Positions 26,064-34,775 of a stretch of 64,000 nucleotides of DNA are shown piece by piece (the stretch's first letter is position 1; each line of letters begins with the position of its first letter). A model generated the notes under the pieces. That model made no database searches. It saw only the letters and a program-made list of their open reading frames with translations, and had not been told where the DNA came from. This DNA is from Myxococcota bacterium (GTDB lineage: Bacteria > Myxococcota_A > UBA9160 > SMWR01). The translations under genes were made by a program, and so were the position numbers. The stretch is from assembly GCA_039030075.1 (NCBI GenBank), contig JBCCEW010000007.1, positions 186,001 to 250,000 on the forward strand, written 5' to 3'.

Positions 26064-27337
26064 CGAACCGCGTCGTCATCACCGGAATCGGGGTCGTGGC
26101 GCCCAACGGCGTCGGGACCGATGCCTTCAGCGGCGCCCTCCGCGCCGGCCTCTCGGGCATCCGTCACAACGAGGCCATGGCGGAGCACGGCTTCGGCAGT
26201 CAGGTCGCCGGCGTGCCCGAGGGCATCGACGAGATCGCCGAGAAGCACTTCGACGAAGAGCTCCTGCGCGCGATGAACTCGTCCCACCGCTATGCGGCGA
26301 TCGCCGCTCTCGACGCCTGGCGCGACGCGGGGCTCACCCGGCCCAGCCCCGAGGACGACGCCGTCGATTGGGACACCGGCGCGATCATCGGGACCGGCAT
26401 CGGGGGCATGGACACCACCGGCTCGCGCGTCGTCCCGCTCACCGACGCGAAGAAGGTGCGCCGCCTGGGCAGCACGGCCGTCGAACAGGTGATGGCCAGC
26501 GGCGTCTCGGCCCGTGTGTCGGGCCTCCTCAGCCTCGGCAACCAGGTCACGACGAATTCGAGTGCGTGCAGCACGGGCGCCGAGGCCATCGCGATGGGCG
26601 CCGAGCGCATCCGACGCGGGCAGGCGACGCGCATGCTCTGCGGCGGCGCGGAAGGCGAGAGTCACTACATCTGGGCGGGCTTCGACGCCATGCGCGTCCT
26701 CAACCGCAATCACAACGACACGCCGGAACTCGCGTCCCGACCGATGAGCGCGTCGGCCGGCGGGTTCGTTCCGGCGGCGGGCGCGGGCCTGCTCATGCTC
26801 GAGAGCGAAGAGAGCGCGCGCGAACGCGGTACCCGTATCTACGCCGAGGTCGCCGGGTCCGGCATCAACTGCGGCGGGCACCGCCAGGGCGGCTCGATGA
26901 CCGCGCCCAACCCCAACGCGGTGCGGCGCTGCATCCAGCTGGCCCTCGACGACGCGGACATCGGCCCGTCGGATGTCGGTGCCATCAACGGCCATCTCAC
27001 CGCCACCGGAGCCGACCCCAAAGAAGTGGCTTCCTGGGCAGTGGCGCTCGACCGCGCGCCCGGACAGCTGCCGCCGATCACGAGCACGAAATCGATGGTC
27101 GGCCACACGCTGGGTGCGGCGGGCGCGATCGAAGCGGTGGCCTGCGTGCTGATGCTCGACGGCGGGTTCGTACACCCGTCGACGAACTGCGAGGACGTCC
27201 ATCCCGAGATCGAGCCCCATGCCGACTCGATTCCCCACGAAGCCCTCGACCGGCCCGACCTCGATGTCGTGGTGAAGGCGGGCTTCGGATTCGGGGACGT
27301 CAACGCCTGCCTGGTGTTTCGACGCCCTCGCGACTAG
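26060..27337 (+). CDS. Beta-ketoacyl-ACP synthase II-like (FabF/FabB) condensing enzyme
   Basis: From GTG 26060 the protein has 425 residues with the elongating KAS Cys-His-His triad: Cys170 in TNSSACSTGAEA, His312 in INGHLTATGADP, and Lys344 with His349 in STKSMVGHTLGAAG. The first His motif is NGHLTAT rather than the usual NAHGTST, marking a divergent branch. It condenses acyl-ACP with malonyl-ACP. The start overlaps the FabZ-like stop. It follows the two dehydratases and precedes the ACP. Confidence 0.85.
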   Translation: MTNRVVITGIGVVAPNGVGTDAFSGALRAGLSGIRHNEAMAEHGFGSQVAGVPEGIDEIAEKHFDEELLRAMNSSHRYAAIAALDAWRDAGLTRPSPEDDAVDWDTGAIIGTGIGGMDTTGSRVVPLTDAKKVRRLGSTAVEQVMASGVSARVSGLLSLGNQVTTNSSACSTGAEAIAMGAERIRRGQATRMLCGGAEGESHYIWAGFDAMRVLNRNHNDTPELASRPMSASAGGFVPAAGAGLLMLESEESARERGTRIYAEVAGSGINCGGHRQGGSMTAPNPNAVRRCIQLALDDADIGPSDVGAINGHLTATGADPKEVASWAVALDRAPGQLPPITSTKSMVGHTLGAAGAIEAVACVLMLDGGFVHPSTNCEDVHPEIEPHADSIPHEALDRPDLDVVVKAGFGFGDVNACLVFRRPRD

Positions 27338-27376
27338 CGCCTACGAACCGAGAAGCCAAGCAATCAAGGAGAAGCC

Positions 27377-27625
27377 ATGAGCCAGGAAGAAGTCTTCGAG
27401 CAGGTCGTCAAGATCCTCACGCCCTACGTGAAGAGCCAGGAAGCGCTCGACGCCGTCAGTCACCAGACCCACATCCTCGACGAGCTCAAGGTGAACTCCG
27501 CACGACTCGTCGATGTGGTGCTCGAATTCGAGGACGCGTTCGACATCGAGATCGCCGACGAGGACGTCGACAAGGTCGAGACCGTGGGCAACGCGGTGGA
27601 GCTCATCTCGGCCAAGCTCGGGTAG
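27377..27625 (+). CDS. Acyl carrier protein
   Basis: The 82-residue acidic protein has four predicted helices and a phosphopantetheine site at Ser41 in ELKVNSARLVDVV. The residue before the Ser is Asn, not the Asp of the usual DSL motif. The recognition helix LVDVVLEFEDAFDIEIAD is typical of type II fatty-acid ACPs. AAGGAGAA precedes the ATG. Its stop overlaps the first base of the acyltransferase GTG. It is probably a dedicated carrier for this operon. Confidence 0.9.
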   Translation: MSQEEVFEQVVKILTPYVKSQEALDAVSHQTHILDELKVNSARLVDVVLEFEDAFDIEIADEDVDKVETVGNAVELISAKLG

Positions 27626-28389
27626 TGGGCGACACCGCCCCTTCCGACCTCTCGAGTCATGCCCGGTTCGCGCTGAAGATGCAGCGCGCGGTGGGGAGAG
27701 TTGTATCTCCTCTCACCACCGCCGCCGTGGGTTGGTTCCTGCGCGGATTCCTACGGCTGCGTTTCGTCGACATCGCGCCGCTGCGCCGGGCCTATCGAGA
27801 GCATCGCCAGCGCTCGGACGCGCCGCTGCTGATCTGCGGCAACCACCTGACGATGATCGACTCGGCCCTGATCGCCTACGCCCTCGCGTCGCCCGCCTGG
27901 TACGTCGCACACTTCTCGTCGCTCCCGTGGAACATGCCGGACCGCACCACCTTCGCGTCGAAGCCCTGGCAACGCCTGTTGACCTACTTGTACAAGTGCC
28001 TGCCCGTGGCACGCGGAGGGTCGCGCGAAGAAGTGGCGGGATCGCTGGCGCGCTTCGCCCATCTCCTGCAGCGCGGCGACGTCGGCCTCGTGTTTCCCGA
28101 AGGCGGCCGCAGCCGCACCGGCCGGATCGAGGTGGAGAGCGCGGCCTACGGCGTCGGCCGGATGGTGAAAGCCGTGCCCGGTTGTCGGGTGTTGTGCGTC
28201 TACCTCCGTGGCGACGCGCAGCAGGAGTACAGCGGGGTTCCGGAACGCGGCGACACGATTCGGGCGCGCATGGCGTGGCTCGAACCCAAGAGTGACCACG
28301 GCGGCTTGCGCGGTTCACGCGACATCGCGCGGCAGATCCTGGCGCGTCTCTCCGAACTGGAGCAGGAGCACTTCGATGCCGCCGCCTGA
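27625..28389 (+). CDS. PlsC-like 1-acylglycerol-3-phosphate acyltransferase family protein
   Basis: The 254-residue protein has the acyltransferase motifs in order: the His-Asp box GNHLTMID (His74, Asp79) and the phosphate-binding FPEGGRSRTG (about 157-166). An N-terminal hydrophobic helix (about 30-45) would place it at the inner membrane. It could transfer the chain built on the ACP to a glycerol phosphate or another hydroxyl or amine acceptor. The GTG start (TAGTG junction with the ACP stop) and a 14-bp overlap with the carboxylase indicate tight coupling. Confidence 0.85.
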   Translation: MGDTAPSDLSSHARFALKMQRAVGRVVSPLTTAAVGWFLRGFLRLRFVDIAPLRRAYREHRQRSDAPLLICGNHLTMIDSALIAYALASPAWYVAHFSSLPWNMPDRTTFASKPWQRLLTYLYKCLPVARGGSREEVAGSLARFAHLLQRGDVGLVFPEGGRSRTGRIEVESAAYGVGRMVKAVPGCRVLCVYLRGDAQQEYSGVPERGDTIRARMAWLEPKSDHGGLRGSRDIARQILARLSELEQEHFDAAA

Positions 28390-31300
28390 GGATCCGCGAC
28401 GAGCACGTCCGATCCAACGCATCGCCATCGTCAACCGCGGTGAAGCCGCGCTGCGCTGCATCCGAACCGTGAAGGCGATGCGCGCGCGCGATGGCTCGGA
28501 GCTCACCTGCGTTGCGCTCTACACCGATCCCGACCGCGACGCGCCCTTCGTGCGCCAGGCCGATGCGGCCCTGCGCCTGGAGCCGACGGGCGCGACCGCC
28601 GTCAGTGCCTACCTCGATCACGAGGGTCTGCTCGAAGCCCTGCGCCGCTGCGAGGCCGATGCCGTCTGGCCCGGTTGGGGGTTCGTCGCCGAGGACGCCG
28701 CTTTCGCCGATCGGGTGAGCGAGGCGGGGATCACCTTCCTCGGTCCGAGGGGCGACGTGATGCGCGCGCTGGGCGACAAGATCGGCGCGAAGCACGTGGC
28801 CGAGGGCGCCGGTGTGCCGGTGATCCCTTGGAGCGGCGGCGAGGTCGAGAGCGTCGAAGCCGCCCGGGAACACGCCGAACGCATCGGCTACCCAGTGGTG
28901 CTCAAGGCGAGCGCGGGTGGTGGGGGACGCGGCATCCGCGTGGTCAGCTCCGAAGCGGAGCTGGCGCCGGCGTTCGAGAGCGCCCGTTCGGAAGCCCGAA
29001 CCGCGTTCGGCGACGACCGCCTGTTCGTCGAATCGAGGCTGCGCCGCGGTCGCCACATCGAGGTGCAGATCGCGGCCGATCTCCATGGCACCGTGTGGGC
29101 CCTCGGCAGTCGCGACTGTTCGGTGCAGCGCCGACACCAGAAGATCCTCGAAGAGGCTCCGCCGCCCAGCCTCGACGCAGGGCGCATTCACGATCTGCTC
29201 GACGCCGCGAAGCGGCTCGCCTCGAGCGTCGGCTACACGGGCGTCGGCACCGTCGAGTATCTGGTCACGGACGACGAGGTCGCCTTCCTCGAGGTGAACC
29301 CCCGGCTCCAGGTCGAACACGGGCTCACCGAGGAACTCACGGGCGTCGACCTGGTCGAGCTGCAGATTCGCATCGGCAACGGAGAAGCCCTCGCACCCGA
29401 ACCTCCTCCGAGCGAGGGAGCCGCGATCGAGGCCCGGGTCTGCGCCGAAGATCCGGAGGCCGACTTCCTGCCCTCGCCCGGGCACATCGCCCGCTTCGAC
29501 CCCGCACTCGGTCGCGGCATCCGCATCGATACCGGCGTGGGGGTCGGCTCCGACGTCCCGCCCGACTTCGACTCCCTGATCGCGAAGGTGATCGCGATGG
29601 GGAAAACGCGCGAGGAAGCGCGGGCGCGCCTCGCCATGGCGCTGCGCGACTTCGACCTCGTGGTCGAGGGCGGCGCGTCCAACAAGGGCTACCTGCTCCA
29701 CCTGATCGAGACCGAGCGCTACCGCAGTGGCGACGTCGACACCGAGTGGCTCGACTCCCACCCGGAACTGCGCGAGGGAGACGCCACCTACGCCGTCCCG
29801 GCGCTGTGCGCGGCGGCGGTGCTTTCTTACCAGCAGGGTCGCGATCGCGCACGCCGCGAGATCTTCGCCGACCCGGCGCACCTGACCCCGGCCTCGGCTC
29901 CCGCTTCGACCGGGCAACACATCGACCTCTCGTTCCGCGGTGAGTCCTACGAGCTCGACGTCTTCGCGATCGGCGCCTGGCGCTACCGCGTCCACCTCGA
30001 CGGAAGGGTCGTCCCCGTAGCCCTGCGCAGCGACGGCCCCCACCGCGCCAGCTTCGAGTTCGGCGGCAAGAGCCTACGCCTGCTCTTCGATCACACCGAC
30101 CAGGGGCTCCGGGTCGAGGTCGAGGGGCACCCCTATCGCTTCGCCACCGGCTCCGCCGGCCACGTGCGCTCGGGGACGCCGGCGATCGTCGTCGCCCTCG
30201 ACGTCGTCCCGGGTGACCGCGTCGACGCGGGTTCGATTCTCGGCCGGCTCGAAGCGATGAAGATGGAGATCGGCTTCGAGGCACCGATCAGCGGCGTGGT
30301 GAAGGAAGTGCTCGTCGCTGCGGGCCAGCAGGTGGAAGCCGGCGAGCTGCTGCTGAAGATCGAGCCCGACGGAGACAGCGACGACGCATCGGCTCCGCGC
30401 CTCGCGATCGAGGCCGAGGTCGATCCGCTCGACGGCTTCTTCGTCGACGGGGTCCCGGACCTGGCCCAGGCGGAACAGGCGGCCCAGGGCGAGCGTCGGG
30501 CGGCGATGGACGCGGCGCGCGAGGAGATCCGCCGCGTGCTGATGGGCTACGACGTCAATCCCGACCGCGGTGAGAAACTCGCCGCCTTCCTGGAAGCGCC
30601 GCTGCCCGACGGCTTGAGTGATGGCTTCCGATGGGAGCTCGCCGAGGTCCGCCGCGAGCTGACACTGTTCGCCGACATCGAGCAGCTCTTCAGCCGCGCG
30701 CCGTTGCCGCGCCCCACCGGGGAAGCCGGCGCTTCGACGCGTGCGCTCCTGCTGGACGCGATCCGCCGCTACCGCGATGGCGGCGAGTCCGTGCCCGAGG
30801 GTTTCCGGGAGATCTGGCTGCGCGCCCTGGGGCACTTCGGGGTCGACTCCCTCGAGGCGACCGGCGCGCTCGAACGCGCCTTGCTGCGCCTGCTGGCGTC
30901 CCAGCTCGCTCCCGAACTGCGACGGCGGCTCGTGCTCGGGTGCCTCTCCCGCATCCACGCCCTCGCGGCCACGGGGATCGACCTGGGCGGCGATCGCGCC
31001 CTCGACGACGTGCTCGCCCGCATTGCCGGCCTGCGGGGCCTCGTCTCCGACGCCATCGCCGACCTCTGCCTCGAAGCGCGCTACACGATCTTCGAGGGGC
31101 CGCGCCTCGAGGTCCAGGCCGAGCGCACCTCGAAAGAGGTCGAGAGCTGGCTGGCTGCGGCCGAGGCGTCGCTCACCCACCCGCCCGAGTCGGTCCTGGC
31201 GCACCTCGCCAACGCGCCGCGGGCCGTCTTCCATCGCGTCGGGCGCTGGCTCGAAGACGACGACCCGCGACGCCGTGCGATCGCCGTCGCCGCCCACGTC

Positions 31301-33997
31301 CGTCGTCTCTACGGGCACCAGCGGCCCAACGCGCACACGTCGGGCGTGGTCGGTCCGGTCCACGTCGAGCGCATCGACCTTCCGGGTGAACGCATCGTCC
31401 TCGGCAGCCTGTCGCGCGTCGATGCCCTCGGCCCGACCCTCGAGCGGCTCGGACGCGCGGCGAGTGCCGCATCGAATCGGACGCCGACGCGCCGCGTGCA
31501 CGCGATCGAGCTGCTCGTGCCGTTGCACGACGACACCGACGAGGCCGCCGTTTCGGAAGCCATCGCTCCGCTCCTCGGCCCGTCCCTGTCGACCCAGCGC
31601 CTGACCCTCACCTTCCTGCGAACGGGCACGCCGCCGACCCACCTGACCTTCGAGCACGAGGGCGCCGGCGCATCTCCGTTGCGTGAGCGCCGCGATCTCT
31701 GGGGCATCCATCCGGACACGGCCGCCCGCATCGACCTCGATCGCCTGCGCAAGTTCGACGTCGAGCGCCTCGACGCGCCCGAGGATCTCTATTGCTTCCA
31801 CGCCCGCAGTCCCGAGATCCCCGACGACGAGCGGCTGCTGGTGTTCGCCGACGTGCGCGGACGCTCCCCCGACGACACCGATGCCCACGAGGCGAGCCTG
31901 CACGTGCCGGCGTTCGAGCGGGACTTCTTCGAGGCCGCGCGCTGCCTGCGCAATCACCTCCAGCTCCGCGACCCGCGCCGACGCCTGCAGTGGAATCGGT
32001 TGATGCTGTTCGCGACGCCTTCGGTCTACCTCGAGCAGGAGCTGGTCGAGTCCCTGGCGCGTCGACTCTACCCCGCCACCCGCCACCTCGGACTCGAGAA
32101 GGTCGTGGTTCGCTTGAACGTGCTGGATCGGGAAGCGCCCGAGTCACCGGCCCGCCCCGTCGAGATCGTCTTCATGGATCCCACGGGCAGCCGCCTCGAG
32201 CTCTCCTGGCGCGAGCCTCACCACGAAGCCCTCGAACCCGCCCAGACCTACGAGCGCAAGGTGGTCGCGGCCAGGCGCCGACGCCTCGTCTATCCCTACG
32301 AGATCGTCCGGATGCTCACCGGCGCACCGGACAACGTCGACCTCGCCGGCGACGGCGGCCTCCCGGCCGGTCACTTCGAGGAGTTCGACCTCGACCCCGA
32401 TCATGCGGCGCCGAAGGCGAAGAGCGTCGCCGGACGTCCGCCGGCCCAGAACACCAGCGCGATCGTCTTCGGCGTCATCGACACCCCGACCGAAGCGATC
32501 CCGGAAGGCATGCGCCGGGTGCTGGTGCTCTCGGACCCGACGCTGGGCATGGGGTCGCTCTCGGCCGCAGAGTGCGATCGCATCGTCGCGGCCATCGACC
32601 TCGCCGAGGCCGAGGGCCTCCCGGTCGAGTGGGTGCCGGTTTCGAGCGGCGCGCGAATCGCGATGGACAGCGGCACCGAGAACCTCGACGCTACCGCGCG
32701 GGTGGTGCGACGGATCGTGACCTTCACCCAGGCGGGTGGATCCATTCACGTGATCGTGCAGGGCGTGAACGTCGGCGCCCAGAGCTACTTCGACGCCCTC
32801 TCCACCATGCTCCAACACACCCGAGGCGTGCTGATCATGACGCCGTCGGCTTCGATGGTGCTCACGGGCCGGGCCGCACTCGCGGCTTCGGGGTCCGTGT
32901 CGGCGGAAGACGAGGTCGGGATCGGGGGCTACGAGCGCATCATGGGCCCGAACGGCCAGGCCCAGTTCCTCGCACGGAATCTCGCCGAAGCCTACGGGAT
33001 CCTCTATCACCACTACCGCTACGCCTACGTGGTGCCCGGAGAACTCGCGCCGCGACCGCTCCCGACCGACGATCCGATCGATCGCCGCGTCACCGAATCC
33101 GAGACGCGCCGCGCCCACGGCCACGACTTCGACCGCATCGGCCAGATCTTCGACACCACTGAGAACGCGGAGCGCAAGCGCCCCTTCGCCATGCGCGCGC
33201 TGATGGAGTCGGTGGTCGACCACGACTTGGGCCACCTCGAGCGCTGGCGCGGCTGGCGCGGCGCCGAGACCGCCATCGTCTGGGATGCCTGCCTCGGTGG
33301 CCAGCCGATCAGCCTGATCGGCATCGAGAGCCGCAACCTGCCGCGCGCAGGCGCGCCGCCCACCGACGGGCCGTCTTCCTGGACCGGCGGCACGCTGTTC
33401 CCCGGGTCGAGCAAGAAGGTGGCGCGCGCGCTCAACGCGGCGAGCGGTGTGCGCCCGGCGGTGGTCCTGGCCAACCTCTCGGGGTTCGACGGTTCGCCCG
33501 AGTCCATGCGCACGCTCCAGCTCGAGTACGGTGCCGAGATCGCGCGTGCCGTCGTGAACTTCAGCGGCGTCCTCGCCTTCCTGGTGGTGTCTCGGTATCA
33601 CGGCGGCGCCTACGTCGTGTTCAGCCGCGAGCTCAACCCGGGCCTGCGAGCCGCCGCCGTTGAGGGCTCTTTCGCGTCGGTCATCGGCGGCGGGCCGGCC
33701 GCGGCGGTGGTCTTCTCGCGCGAGGCACGCGCTCGAGCGCTGCGCGACCCCGAGATCGCGCGCCTTCAGCGGCTGTCCCAGCGGCACGACGACCCCGAGG
33801 CCCGCGCCGCCTTCGAGGCTGCCTACCGCCAGGTGCTCCTGCAGAAGCAAGCCGAGATCGGAGCGGAGTTCGACGCCATCCACTCGGTGGAACGCGCCCT
33901 CGAAGTGGGATCGCTCGAAGGACTGATCGCCGCGGAGGAGATCCGTCCCTTCCTCGCCGGTCTGGTGCGCGGCGGCGAGATTCCCCAGCGCGACTAG
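28376..33997 (+). CDS. Single-chain biotin-dependent acyl-CoA carboxylase (BC-BCCP-central-CT fusion)
   Basis: The 1873-residue protein holds every part of an acyl-CoA carboxylase. A biotin carboxylase domain (about 15-460) has the ATP-grasp loop KASAGGGGRGIRV (from Lys177) and EVNPRLQVEH. A biotinyl domain has EAMKMEIGF with Lys629 as the biotin site. An uncharacterised helical region spans about 690-1250. A carboxyltransferase domain (about 1270-1860) includes the SSGARIAMDSG and VVLANLSGFDGSPESM segments. This order and the large central region recall eukaryotic acetyl-CoA carboxylase rather than the split bacterial enzyme. The likely product is malonyl-CoA or a longer 2-carboxyacyl-CoA. 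The ATG lies inside the PlsC gene; the stop shares CTAG with the converging gene. Confidence 0.85.
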   Translation: MPPPEDPRRARPIQRIAIVNRGEAALRCIRTVKAMRARDGSELTCVALYTDPDRDAPFVRQADAALRLEPTGATAVSAYLDHEGLLEALRRCEADAVWPGWGFVAEDAAFADRVSEAGITFLGPRGDVMRALGDKIGAKHVAEGAGVPVIPWSGGEVESVEAAREHAERIGYPVVLKASAGGGGRGIRVVSSEAELAPAFESARSEARTAFGDDRLFVESRLRRGRHIEVQIAADLHGTVWALGSRDCSVQRRHQKILEEAPPPSLDAGRIHDLLDAAKRLASSVGYTGVGTVEYLVTDDEVAFLEVNPRLQVEHGLTEELTGVDLVELQIRIGNGEALAPEPPPSEGAAIEARVCAEDPEADFLPSPGHIARFDPALGRGIRIDTGVGVGSDVPPDFDSLIAKVIAMGKTREEARARLAMALRDFDLVVEGGASNKGYLLHLIETERYRSGDVDTEWLDSHPELREGDATYAVPALCAAAVLSYQQGRDRARREIFADPAHLTPASAPASTGQHIDLSFRGESYELDVFAIGAWRYRVHLDGRVVPVALRSDGPHRASFEFGGKSLRLLFDHTDQGLRVEVEGHPYRFATGSAGHVRSGTPAIVVALDVVPGDRVDAGSILGRLEAMKMEIGFEAPISGVVKEVLVAAGQQVEAGELLLKIEPDGDSDDASAPRLAIEAEVDPLDGFFVDGVPDLAQAEQAAQGERRAAMDAAREEIRRVLMGYDVNPDRGEKLAAFLEAPLPDGLSDGFRWELAEVRRELTLFADIEQLFSRAPLPRPTGEAGASTRALLLDAIRRYRDGGESVPEGFREIWLRALGHFGVDSLEATGALERALLRLLASQLAPELRRRLVLGCLSRIHALAATGIDLGGDRALDDVLARIAGLRGLVSDAIADLCLEARYTIFEGPRLEVQAERTSKEVESWLAAAEASLTHPPESVLAHLANAPRAVFHRVGRWLEDDDPRRRAIAVAAHVRRLYGHQRPNAHTSGVVGPVHVERIDLPGERIVLGSLSRVDALGPTLERLGRAASAASNRTPTRRVHAIELLVPLHDDTDEAAVSEAIAPLLGPSLSTQRLTLTFLRTGTPPTHLTFEHEGAGASPLRERRDLWGIHPDTAARIDLDRLRKFDVERLDAPEDLYCFHARSPEIPDDERLLVFADVRGRSPDDTDAHEASLHVPAFERDFFEAARCLRNHLQLRDPRRRLQWNRLMLFATPSVYLEQELVESLARRLYPATRHLGLEKVVVRLNVLDREAPESPARPVEIVFMDPTGSRLELSWREPHHEALEPAQTYERKVVAARRRRLVYPYEIVRMLTGAPDNVDLAGDGGLPAGHFEEFDLDPDHAAPKAKSVAGRPPAQNTSAIVFGVIDTPTEAIPEGMRRVLVLSDPTLGMGSLSAAECDRIVAAIDLAEAEGLPVEWVPVSSGARIAMDSGTENLDATARVVRRIVTFTQAGGSIHVIVQGVNVGAQSYFDALSTMLQHTRGVLIMTPSASMVLTGRAALAASGSVSAEDEVGIGGYERIMGPNGQAQFLARNLAEAYGILYHHYRYAYVVPGELAPRPLPTDDPIDRRVTESETRRAHGHDFDRIGQIFDTTENAERKRPFAMRALMESVVDHDLGHLERWRGWRGAETAIVWDACLGGQPISLIGIESRNLPRAGAPPTDGPSSWTGGTLFPGSSKKVARALNAASGVRPAVVLANLSGFDGSPESMRTLQLEYGAEIARAVVNFSGVLAFLVVSRYHGGAYVVFSRELNPGLRAAAVEGSFASVIGGGPAAAVVFSREARARALRDPEIARLQRLSQRHDDPEARAAFEAAYRQVLLQKQAEIGAEFDAIHSVERALEVGSLEGLIAAEEIRPFLAGLVRGGEIPQRD

Positions 33998-34590
33998 CGC
34001 TCGAGCGACTCCAACACGCGCCGCGCCACCTCGCGCACGCCATCCTCTTCGTGCTCCAGCCGCTCCTGGGCGGCAGCGCGCACGCGGGGATGGTCCACCC
34101 CGATCAGTGCTTGCAGGGCGGCGACGGACACCTCGGGGACGTCGTCGTCGAGGGCGTCGATCAGCGCCGCGCGTGCTGCGGGTTCCTCGCTCCCCGCGAG
34201 TTGCAGCGCCGACCAGGCGCGCATGTCGGCCGGGAGCGCCGGGTTCTGGACGGCGACCAGGAAGGCGGTCGGATCCGCCACGGCCGGCGTCACGTTCGGA
34301 GCGGGATCGGGCACGGGATTCGCGGGCTGCGTGGGAAGCGCGACGTCGTCCCCGCTGCCTCGCGCGACCCAGGTATCCGGGCCGCCCTCCAACGCGAACT
34401 TGAGGATCTCTCCCGTGTCGGGGTCGGTCCGCACGAGCACGGGCGCACCGGCGGCGAAGCCCGTGATGCTGTACCGCGCGTCGTCGCTGCACGGCACGGC
34501 GTCGGCTGCACCCCAACTGCGTACGAGCAGCGCAAGCAGACACACGACGACGGCGCCCAGCAGACCTCGCGAGATCCAATCGGCATTCAT
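33994..34590 (-). CDS. Predicted membrane-anchored or exported protein with HEAT-like repeats
   Basis: The 198-residue protein starts with one hydrophobic helix (about residues 8-26), then a small beta-rich part, a Pro-rich linker, and paired helices from about residue 110. The helices (SALQLAGSEEPAARAALIDAL and SVAALQALIGVDHPRVRAAA) look like two or three HEAT repeats. No enzyme motif is seen. I chose the ATG at 34590 over 34608 because a GGAG lies upstream of it. It is convergent with the carboxylase and divergent from the surface-protein gene at 34776. The function is unknown. Confidence 0.65.
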   Translation of the reverse strand: MNADWISRGLLGAVVVCLLALLVRSWGAADAVPCSDDARYSITGFAAGAPVLVRTDPDTGEILKFALEGGPDTWVARGSGDDVALPTQPANPVPDPAPNVTPAVADPTAFLVAVQNPALPADMRAWSALQLAGSEEPAARAALIDALDDDVPEVSVAALQALIGVDHPRVRAAAQERLEHEEDGVREVARRVLESLER

Positions 34591-34694
34591 GACGCAAGCA
34601 CTCCGCAAGCGAGAGGAAGAACGAACCGCGAGCCAGGCTAGCAGCTCCGCGTTGCGCCCTTCGCGTGATGGGGGTCACCGTCGTCGTGGCAGGC

Positions 34695-34714
34695 CGGGTG
34701 ACCCGGGTCACCCG
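34695..34714. promoter_or_regulatory. 20-bp perfect palindrome upstream of the surface-protein gene
   Basis: CGGGTGACCCGGGTCACCCG reads the same on both strands. It lies 61 bp before the ATG at 34776, between two divergent genes. Its length and symmetry fit an operator for a dimeric repressor or activator. A half-site GGGTCACC also occurs near 34671. Confidence 0.5.
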
Positions 34715-34775
34715 CAGTGTTTCGAGTTTCGCCGAAACCGGGTCCAGGACGGGAGGGTTTCGGGGAGCGAGCACG

